DNA of 6,798 bases, taken from NCBI GenBank assembly GCA_021795535.1, contig JAJYPG010000068.1, positions 1-6,798 of the forward strand, given 5' to 3'. Position 1 is the stretch's first letter. Every line of letters begins with the position of its first letter. The translations under genes and the position numbers were made by a program. The notes under the pieces were generated by a model. That model saw nothing but the letters and a program-made list of their open reading frames with translations, was not told the origin of the DNA and ran no database searches. Positions 1 to 4,791 of the stretch are shown piece after piece. This stretch comes from Planctomycetota bacterium. GTDB lineage: Bacteria; Planctomycetota; Phycisphaerae; WQYP01.

Positions 1-1
1 C

Positions 2-841
2 GGTGTGGTGGAGCGCATTGTGGAAAAAGTGGTGCATCGACCGCTGCGGCGCCGCCTGCCGGACACACGCAACAGCATTACGCACAAGTTTGATATCGCC
101 GGCCATGAAGGGTACATCACCTGCGGACTGTTTGATGACAACAGCCCGGGCGAAGTATTCATTACCATGGCCAAGCAGGGCAGCACGGTGGGTGGGCTGA
201 TGGATACCATTGCCACGCTTATTTCGCTGAATTTGCAGTATGGCGTTCCGCTGGAAGCCATTGTCCGAAAGTTTGAACACATGCGGTTTGAACCCGCCGG
301 CATGACCACTAATTCGGATATTCCCATTGCCAAAAGCATGATGGATTATCTGGTGCGGTGGATGGGGATGAAGTTCATTCCCGGCTATCATGCGGCCAAT
401 GCTCCGCAACGCCACCATGGCGAGGCAAGAAACGATGGATACATCGGCCATCCCGATCAGCCACGGGACCCTTTTGACCACACGTCGGCAGTCAAACCCG
501 CCTCCGCAGCGGATGAACTCGCCGCGACCAATCTTTCCCATAACAGCGACGCTAATGGCTCTGCGGCAAAAGCCCGACTTGAGCACAGCGGAAATGGGAA
601 TGGCAACGGCAATTCCCGCAAGAGCGATTTGGCTCCCGCGACAACTGGAGCCGCAACACTGATCGCTTCCGACCGTTTTGCCCAACTGCAATCAAGCGGG
701 CAATCCGCTGCTTCGGCACTTTCACAGCAAATGGCAACTCTTATGGGTGACGCCCCGGTCTGCACCTGCGGCAGCATTACGGTGCGCAACGGCAGTTGCT
801 ACAAATGCCTGAACTGCGGCAATTCGCTCGGTTGCTCATAA
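2..841 (+). CDS. nrdJ: Adenosylcobalamin-dependent (class II) ribonucleotide reductase, C-terminal part, 5'-truncated by the window
   Basis: The reading frame is already open at the first base, so the start and catalytic barrel lie upstream. NrdJ reduces ribonucleotides to deoxyribonucleotides using coenzyme B12, in the cytosol. The visible part begins with the conserved stretch RRRLPDTRNSITHKF, then GHEGYITCGLF, PGEVFITMAKQGSTVGGLMD, LQYGVPLEAIVRKFEHMRFEP and DYLVRWMGMKF. These are the hallmarks of the TSCPD-type C-terminal region of large NrdJ proteins. About 110 residues of Ala/Ser/Asn/Gly-rich linker follow, including a GNGNGNGN run. The protein ends in a compact Cys motif (CTCG, then CYKCLNCG, ending GCS). 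In class II enzymes, C-terminal cysteines of this sort re-reduce the active-site disulfide or bind zinc; which applies here is inferred. The stop is TAA at 839-841. The GTG codons at positions 5 and 8 are internal Val codons, not starts. Family assignment is very secure. Confidence 0.95.
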   Translation, partial: GVVERIVEKVVHRPLRRRLPDTRNSITHKFDIAGHEGYITCGLFDDNSPGEVFITMAKQGSTVGGLMDTIATLISLNLQYGVPLEAIVRKFEHMRFEPAGMTTNSDIPIAKSMMDYLVRWMGMKFIPGYHAANAPQRHHGEARNDGYIGHPDQPRDPFDHTSAVKPASAADELAATNLSHNSDANGSAAKARLEHSGNGNGNGNSRKSDLAPATTGAATLIASDRFAQLQSSGQSAASALSQQMATLMGDAPVCTCGSITVRNGSCYKCLNCGNSLGCS

Positions 842-932
842 GTCCGCGGCATATTTATGGTAAATAGGCCTCCACTATGGCCAGGAATTACGGCGCAGGC
901 GGCAAGACTTTCCCCGGCAATGGATGATATGG

Positions 933-988
933 GCGCCGGTCTGACGATGGGATACAAACCGGTGCGATAGAAGGTAGCGCGAACGTCA
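933..988 (+). other. Hairpin with possible pseudoknot
   Basis: GCGCCGGT (933-940) pairs with ACCGGTGC (958-965) with one G-U wobble, giving an 8-bp stem and a 17-base loop. Inside the loop, TGACG (942-946) is complementary to CGTCA at 984-988, just downstream of the stem. This arrangement would allow an H-type pseudoknot. The 5-bp second helix is short enough to occur by chance, so only the hairpin is reasonably supported. Confidence 0.3.
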
Positions 989-1067
989 AGGCCGGAAATA
1001 TCGGTGGGGAATCAGGCTCCGCTGTTTTTTTTATTTGTGCAGACTGCAAGGAATTATTTTCCGGCCT
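989..1067. repeat. 10-bp perfect inverted repeat enclosing the terminator
   Basis: AGGCCGGAAA at 989-998 is the exact reverse complement of TTTCCGGCCT at 1058-1067. The 59 bases between them contain the whole terminator stem and T-run. Nesting rather than overlap means both structures could form at once. The right arm can alternatively pair locally (CCGG 1061-1064 with CCGG 1077-1080). This may be a second, longer processing or termination structure. Confidence 0.5.
1002..1032 (+). terminator. Intrinsic (Rho-independent) terminator downstream of nrdJ
   Basis: Bases 1002-1009 (CGGTGGGG) pair with 1017-1024 (CTCCGCTG). This gives an 8-bp stem with three G-U wobbles and a 7-base loop (1010-1016). 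The stem is followed directly by eight T residues at 1025-1032. The stem-loop and adjoining T-run are the classic form. It lies about 160 bases after the nrdJ stop, so it may end a long nrdJ 3' UTR or a separate small RNA encoded in 842-1024. Confidence 0.65.
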
Positions 1068-1091
1068 CAACAGGAACCGGATCACTGGCAT

Positions 1092-1140
1092 TGCGGTAAT
1101 CCGCATGTAAAGTTTAACGGCCTCGACGGCGGTTATCGCC
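1092..1140. repeat. Two small GC hairpins in tandem
   Basis: TGCGG (1092-1096, really T then GCGG) pairs with CCGCA (1101-1105) around a TAAT loop, and CA/TG can extend it across one bulged base. GGCG (1128-1131) pairs with CGCC (1137-1140) around GTTAT. Neither is followed by a T-run, so they are not obvious terminators. Confidence 0.3.
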
Positions 1141-1210
1141 CAACAGATTCCGTTCCGCGGCCAGAAGGCAGCTCACCACTCCAAAACCACGAAATTGTTT
1201 TCTGAACGGC

Positions 1211-1225
1211 TTAGCGCATTGCTAA
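1211..1225. promoter_or_regulatory. Dyad TTAGC-N5-GCTAA, possible operator
   Basis: TTAGC (1211-1215) and GCTAA (1221-1225) form a perfect 5+5 dyad whose right end is 10 bases upstream of the proposed -35 box. Its half-sites resemble the TAGC...GCTA cores of DtxR/MntR-family metal-regulator boxes. Together with a metal-transporter gene downstream, this makes an operator plausible. No regulator gene is in the window, and a 5+5 dyad can arise by chance. Confidence 0.3.
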
Positions 1226-1235
1226 TACTTTCCGC

Positions 1236-1264
1236 GTGACAATTTATTACGATACCGGCATAAT
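1236..1264 (+). promoter_or_regulatory. Sigma70-like promoter for the transporter operon
   Basis: GTGACA at 1236-1241 (5 of 6 matches to TTGACA) is followed after exactly 17 bases by CATAAT at 1259-1264 (5 of 6 matches to TATAAT). Transcription would start near 1271, leaving a leader of about 137 bases before the GTG at 1408. Spacing and orientation fit well. The reservation is that the housekeeping promoter consensus of this organism is unknown. Confidence 0.55.
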
Positions 1265-1275
1265 GTAGCCCTCCG

Positions 1276-1289
1276 GGCATCCGAATGCC
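1276..1289 (+). other. Leader hairpin just after the predicted transcription start
   Basis: GGCAT (1276-1280) pairs with ATGCC (1285-1289) around a CCGA loop. It sits a few bases inside the predicted 5' end of the transporter mRNA, where such a stem could protect the end of the transcript. A second weak pairing (CCGG 1303-1306 with 1313-1316) follows. No riboswitch consensus was recognised. Confidence 0.35.
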
Positions 1290-1407
1290 GCGTAATGTTA
1301 TACCGGGCTATTCCGGGGTGCGATGATCTGTAATTCCTTGGACGAACCGCGAGAGGGATTATTGTGCATCAATTGTTTAGTTTGGTATTTCTACAATCGG
1401 GTGAAGG

Positions 1408-2778
1408 GTGTATTGGATCAGCAAGAGTATTCATTGGCTGGGAAGATCGAAGCGGCGGCTTCTGCTGCTGGCCGCGGTTATTGGCCCGGGCATGATTACC
1501 ATGATTGCCGATAATGATGCCGGTGGAATTTCCACCTACGTTCAGACGGGAGCCCTGACCGGATTTAATCTGCTTTGGGCCTTCATTATCCTGGTGCCGA
1601 TGGCCTATTATGTGCAGGAGATGACGGTTCGGCTTGGCGCCGTGACGAAGCGCGGTCATGCGGAAGCCATTTTCGATTCCTTTGGTCCATTCTGGGGATG
1701 TTTTTCAATTTTTGACCTGGCGGTGGTTAATTGGCTCACGCTGGTCACCGAATATATCGGCATGACCCAGGCCATGAGCATCTTTAACATTCCCGCGTGG
1801 GTTACATTTATAGGTGTCACCCTTCTGCTTTTCATGATAGTGGTAACGGGAAAGTATTGGACGTTTGAAAAGCTGACAATGCTTTTCTGCGTCTTCAATT
1901 TTGTCTATATTCCAGCCGCGTTCTGGGCCATGCAAACCGGGAATGTCAAGGAGGGCTGGCTGGCTGTGGGAAAAGGATTTTACGCTCCCACACTGGTTGG
2001 AATTTTGCCGATGTCGGCGATGATTACGCTCATCATGGCCAATATTGGCACAACCATTACACCGTGGCAGATTTTTTTTCAACAATCAGCCGTTGTGGAC
2101 AAGGGCATGGATGTTCATGATATAAAGGCGGGGAAAATTGATACGTTTGCCGGATCGCTTTTAACGTGCATCGTGGCGGCGTTTATCATTGTGGCGTCGG
2201 CGGGCGTATTTTACTTCAATCCGCATGGACATATCGTGGTGACCTCCGCGTTGGAGGCGGCCAACAAAATGCCGGCCGTAATGCCGCATAACACCGATTG
2301 GGGGCAATGGGCCAAAGTTCTTTTCGCCATTGGTCTGTTTGATGCCGGACTGCTTGGCGCGCTGTGTGTATCCCTTTCCACAAGTTGGGCCTTGGGGGAG
2401 CTGTTCGGCTGGGCGCATTCGTTGAATAAATCGGTACGCGACGCTCCGTGGTTCTATGTTGTCTATGTGGTGATGCTGGCGGCATCGGGCCTGGTTTCAG
2501 TCATTGCGAGCGTTGATGTGCAAAATGCCATTACGATTTTTGTTCAGGTGGTTGCCGTAACGCTATTGCCGTCGAGCCTCTTTTTCCTGATACTGATACT
2601 TAATGACAAGGATGTCATGGGGAAATATGTGAACACCCGGTGGCAGAACATAGCCAACTGGTCCATCGCGTTGTTTGTCATTCTTGTTTCTACGCTGTAT
2701 GGCGTAACCCAGATATTTCCCGATGTGATGGAACCGGGTTTCTGGCGGCATGCCGGTCGCTTTTTCCATTGGCTTTAA
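1408..2778 (+). CDS. Nramp/SLC11-family divalent metal transporter of the Mg-type (NRMT-like)
   Basis: This 456-residue polytopic membrane protein has about 11-12 hydrophobic segments, the usual Nramp length. The helix 1 motif is GPGMITMIADNDAGG (residues 26-40). The DPGN signature of Mn/Fe Nramps appears as D37-A-G-G40, so the metal-binding Asp is kept and the Asn is lost. In helix 6, ANIGTTITPWQ (211-221) replaces the canonical ATVMPHN-type stretch, so Met becomes Thr218 and His becomes Trp220. Loss of the soft-ligand Met, with the GTTI-T/S-P-aromatic form, is typical of Nramp-related magnesium transporters. Mg2+ uptake is therefore inferred, although Mn2+ or a broader range cannot be excluded. 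The start is GTG 1408: the frame is closed by TGA at 1402-1404, and the next ATG (1492) lies inside helix 1. A purine-rich GAAGG abuts the GTG, so no well-spaced SD exists. The MgtE-like gene begins 13 bases after the stop. Confidence 0.9.
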   Translation: MYWISKSIHWLGRSKRRLLLLAAVIGPGMITMIADNDAGGISTYVQTGALTGFNLLWAFIILVPMAYYVQEMTVRLGAVTKRGHAEAIFDSFGPFWGCFSIFDLAVVNWLTLVTEYIGMTQAMSIFNIPAWVTFIGVTLLLFMIVVTGKYWTFEKLTMLFCVFNFVYIPAAFWAMQTGNVKEGWLAVGKGFYAPTLVGILPMSAMITLIMANIGTTITPWQIFFQQSAVVDKGMDVHDIKAGKIDTFAGSLLTCIVAAFIIVASAGVFYFNPHGHIVVTSALEAANKMPAVMPHNTDWGQWAKVLFAIGLFDAGLLGALCVSLSTSWALGELFGWAHSLNKSVRDAPWFYVVYVVMLAASGLVSVIASVDVQNAITIFVQVVAVTLLPSSLFFLILILNDKDVMGKYVNTRWQNIANWSIALFVILVSTLYGVTQIFPDVMEPGFWRHAGRFFHWL

Positions 2779-2791
2779 CAGGCGGGGTCGC

Positions 2792-4126
2792 ATGATGCCC
2801 ACATCATTTCCAGGCTCTTCACCGCATCCGGCACCGTCCGGTACGGGCGTCGCTGTCCGGGACTACCGGGCGTTTTATTTTTCCGAATTGCGTGGCCGCC
2901 GACTATGCCTGAACAAGGTATCCAACCGCGTGGGAAGAATATCTGATATAGCGTTTAAGATCACAGAGGCCTACCCGGACGCCGTTGGGATAGTGGTCGA
3001 ACATGGATGGGGAAAACCCGTGGAGCTGATTCCGTGGTCCAAGGTAACACGCATAGATGATGATTATGTATTTGTCTCGGCACCGGATCAACCCGACCCG
3101 GTCACGATCAAACACGGAAGTGGATTTCCATGTTTCGTGGACCAACCCGGTTGGATATTGCTTGAATCACATCTTATGGGCAAAACAATTTTTGACATGG
3201 ATGGCCGTCGCACCGAGGTGGTCAACGACGTTCATCTGCTGGCCTCGCAGGCCCGCATGATTCTGGTTCACGTCGATATTTCATTTAATGGTTTTCTTCG
3301 TCGCTGGGGCCTGGCGCGCATGTTTCATGCCAGGGAACACCTTATCAGTTGGAAATATGTTCAGCCGCTATCTCTGGAGGACGCGGTGGCCAGGGATGCG
3401 GTGAGCTTATCGATTACGCGCAAGCAGATCGAAGAACTTCCGCCGGAGGACCTTGCCGATACCCTTGAGGAACTCACGGGCAAGGAACAACAGGCTCTGT
3501 TCTCCGCACTGAAACCGGAAACTGCCGCGGAAACCCTGGTGGAGGCCGAGCCGCGTACCCAGCGACAGCTCATAGCGGATTTACGTTTGGAACGTGCCAC
3601 AAAGATATTACAGGAAATGTCGATTCCCCAACTGGCAGACCTGTTTTCCGTGTTGCCGCACGAGGATGCGACGAAAATGATGCGGCTGCTGCCGTCGGAC
3701 CAGGCATCGCGAATTGGGGAGTTGCTCTCGCAAAGAGAATCGGTGGCCCAATCCATGCTCAGCCAGGATTATCTGGCATTGCCACGGGAGACCCGGATTG
3801 GTGCAACGCTCTCGTCAATTCGCGGGTCGGGAAAGCCGCATGAGGCAATTTCCTATATCTACGTGATTCAGCCTGAAGAAAAAACACTGCTCGGTGTGGC
3901 GGACCTGCGCGATCTGGTACTGGCACGGGACGACCAGACACTGGGTGAAATTATGATATCCCCGGTGGTCGCCGCCGAAGCCGATGACACGCGCGACGAT
4001 TTGGCGGAACTGTTCCTGAAGTATCATTTCCGGATGCTCCCGGTTGTGGACCGCCAGGACCATCTTCTGGGGGTTATCCATTACAATGATATTACCAAGG
4101 GGTTGATGAGCCGATTGCGAGTTTGA
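2792..4126 (+). CDS. Soluble PRC-barrel-like / MgtE N-domain / tandem CBS protein (stand-alone Mg2+ sensor module)
   Basis: From ATG 2792 the protein has 444 residues. Residues about 29-95 resemble a PRC-barrel (SELRGRRL, VGRISDIAF, PVELIPWSKV). A related segment follows at about 123-174 (GKTIFDMDGRR, VNDVHLL). Residues about 208-325 are an MgtE N-terminal helical superhelix (LPPEDLADTLEEL, LRLERATKILQEM, LLPSDQASRIGELL). Two CBS motifs follow at about 326-385 and 386-438 (LPVVDRQDHLLGVIHYNDI). In MgtE channels these domains bind Mg2+ in the cytosol and close the pore. Here the protein ends a few residues after CBS2, with no membrane domain. It probably senses Mg2+ and regulates the upstream Nramp-like carrier in trans (inference). 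I chose ATG 2792, preceded by a GGCGGGG purine run, over ATG 2750, which would overlap the transporter by 29 bases. ATG 2795 is also possible. Confidence 0.88.
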   Translation: MMPTSFPGSSPHPAPSGTGVAVRDYRAFYFSELRGRRLCLNKVSNRVGRISDIAFKITEAYPDAVGIVVEHGWGKPVELIPWSKVTRIDDDYVFVSAPDQPDPVTIKHGSGFPCFVDQPGWILLESHLMGKTIFDMDGRRTEVVNDVHLLASQARMILVHVDISFNGFLRRWGLARMFHAREHLISWKYVQPLSLEDAVARDAVSLSITRKQIEELPPEDLADTLEELTGKEQQALFSALKPETAAETLVEAEPRTQRQLIADLRLERATKILQEMSIPQLADLFSVLPHEDATKMMRLLPSDQASRIGELLSQRESVAQSMLSQDYLALPRETRIGATLSSIRGSGKPHEAISYIYVIQPEEKTLLGVADLRDLVLARDDQTLGEIMISPVVAAEADDTRDDLAELFLKYHFRMLPVVDRQDHLLGVIHYNDITKGLMSRLRV

Positions 4127-4150
4127 CCCCTCCAGCCAACAAGGTGCCGA

Positions 4151-4357
4151 ATGCCACGTATGAAAATGACGCCGCTGGTCAAAGTATCACTGCTGGTTCT
4201 GCGGATTTATCTGTTGATCCTTCTGACTCTTATTATTATCAGCTTTGTCCGCGTGGCACGCACCGGCAAGTCAGCCACAGCGCCCGCAGCGTCTCAACCG
4301 GCAACCAGTACACAACCCGCGCATCCCGGCGGCGCTTCGGCGAAAATGAAACCTTGA
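4151..4357 (+). CDS. Small single-span membrane protein, unknown function
   Basis: This is a 68-residue protein with a short basic N-terminus, one strong transmembrane segment (about residues 12-33; core IYLLILLTLIIISFV at 19-33), a basic RVARTGK flank, and an Ala/Pro/Ser/Thr-rich hydrophilic tail. The likely orientation is uncertain. AAGGTG at 4140-4145 ends 5 bases before the ATG and makes a reasonable SD. The gap to the MgtE-like gene is 24 bases, so it is probably the third gene of the transporter operon. I know of no named family. Reality as a gene rests on the coherent membrane segment, the SD and the position. A frame starting with TTG at 4123 overlaps it but has Ser/Thr/Arg-rich composition typical of an out-of-frame reading. 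A role as accessory subunit of the transporter is speculation. Confidence 0.65.
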   Translation: MPRMKMTPLVKVSLLVLRIYLLILLTLIIISFVRVARTGKSATAPAASQPATSTQPAHPGGASAKMKP

Positions 4358-4380
4358 TCCGGAACCAACCGATTCAGGCC

Positions 4381-4399
4381 AAGGAGGAGGCCAATGTAG
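4381..4399 (+). promoter_or_regulatory. Strong SD followed by a start-stop pair (ATG-TAG)
   Basis: AAGGAGGAGG (4381-4390) contains two overlapping perfect AGGAGG cores. The first ends 6 bases before ATG 4394-4396, which is followed immediately by TAG 4397-4399. GGCC at 4377-4380 and 4389-4392 can pair and place part of the SD in a loop. It looks like a good ribosome-binding site with no protein behind it. It could be a ribosome-loading or stalling element, the relic of a lost gene, or chance. Confidence 0.3.
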
Positions 4400-4588
4400 C
4401 AATTGCCTTAGTCTTCCGCGAGAAATGGAAAAAGATGGTCCGCCCGTTTTGTCGAGGTTAGACACTTTTTCTTGCTGGGCGGAAAGCGGTTTTTTTCAGC
4501 CTGAAATACATGCCAATAATGCTTTGATGAAAAAGCGAAAGCGGCTTACCGATGAATCGGAATCCGGCGGGTGAACTCAAGGCTGTGT

Positions 4589-4621
4589 GCGGGGACCGCG
4601 CCCGCGATCGGCTTTAGCCGA
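4589..4621 (+). terminator. Adjacent GC hairpins, weak terminator candidate
   Basis: GCGGG (4589-4593) pairs with CCCGC (4601-4605) around 7 bases. Then TCGGC (4608-4612) pairs with GCCGA (4617-4621) around TTTA. A T6 run follows only at 4639-4644, about 17 bases beyond the second stem, which is too far for a standard intrinsic terminator. They may end the transporter operon or be leader structures of the HAD gene. Confidence 0.25.
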
Positions 4622-4680
4622 AAGTGTCTGGCAACTCGTTTTTTCGGGGTTGATAAGGCGCAACGGGTGGGCAGATACGC

Positions 4681-4686
4681 TACAAT
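4681..4686 (+). promoter_or_regulatory. Possible -10 box for the HAD gene
   Basis: TACAAT matches TATAAT at 5 of 6 positions. No -35 box is found at the normal distance: TTGATA at 4650-4655 is 25 bases upstream, and there is no extended TGN motif. A start near 4692 would give a leader of about 100 bases to ATG 4792. Alternatively it would give a leaderless message beginning at GTG 4693, which is in frame with the HAD gene. Confidence 0.25.
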
Positions 4687-4791
4687 TAGTCAGTGCCTGC
4701 GGGTGGCAACATTGTGGCAGACTCACATCCGGTGACGCACCTTTCCGATGAGCCTGCCGCGGACTATGACAACAAGGAGTTTGAACCACGT

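Larger units (their letters stand above)
842..1407. other. 566-base non-coding gap between nrdJ and the transporter operon
   Basis: I find no convincing coding frame on either strand. The open frames that cross it are short, rich in Pro, Ser and Arg, and resemble no family I know. The first part (about 860-1070) contains an intrinsic terminator and nested inverted repeats. The middle (1061-1140) has three GC hairpins in a row. The last part (1205-1407) holds a dyad, a sigma70-like promoter and a roughly 137-base leader to the transporter. No tRNA, known riboswitch core or insertion-sequence end was recognised. Confidence 0.7.
4358..4791. other. Gap between the transporter operon and the HAD gene
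   Basis: No convincing gene is seen on either strand. It contains an SD-like AAGGAGGAGG with a start-stop ATG-TAG, a T5 run at 4466-4470 and a T7 run at 4490-4496 without a good stem before them, a TTTCAG-C-CTGAAA dyad at 4494-4506, two GC hairpins at 4589-4621, a T6 run at 4639-4644, and a TACAAT box at 4681-4686. No textbook terminator for the upstream operon stands out. Confidence 0.6.

Noticed and set aside
457..789. Minus-strand frames of 110 and 61 codons within the nrdJ linker
   Set aside because: They are antisense to repetitive, Ala/Ser-rich coding sequence; long antisense frames are expected there.
888..1106. 72-codon minus-strand frame in the nrdJ-transporter gap
   Set aside because: Its composition is not protein-like, and it covers the terminator and hairpins, which explain the sequence better.
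1265..1407. Mg2+ (M-box) or Mn2+ (yybP-ykoY) riboswitch in the transporter leader
   Set aside because: I looked for their conserved cores because of the downstream gene and did not recognise them. The leader is short, with only small hairpins and no expression-platform terminator next to the start.
1323..1514. 63-codon plus-strand frame overlapping the transporter start
   Set aside because: It runs out of frame into conserved transporter helix 1 and shows no family features; the Nramp frame is certain there.
1705..2085. Minus-strand frame of 126 codons inside the transporter gene
   Set aside because: It is antisense to conserved membrane helices, and its His/Arg/Asn-rich product has no recognisable motif.
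2750..2791. Upstream ATG 2750 as start of the MgtE-like protein
   Set aside because: It would overlap the end of the transporter gene and add 14 residues unlike a domain; ATG 2792 follows the stop with a purine run before it.
4123..4461. 112-codon frame starting TTG and overlapping the small membrane protein
   Set aside because: Its Ser/Thr/Arg-rich composition lacks any domain; the other frame has a clear transmembrane helix and SD.
4494..4506. TTTCAG-C-CTGAAA palindrome as a LexA-type or other operator
   Set aside because: It does not match the LexA spacing, has no promoter beside it, and is short enough to be chance.
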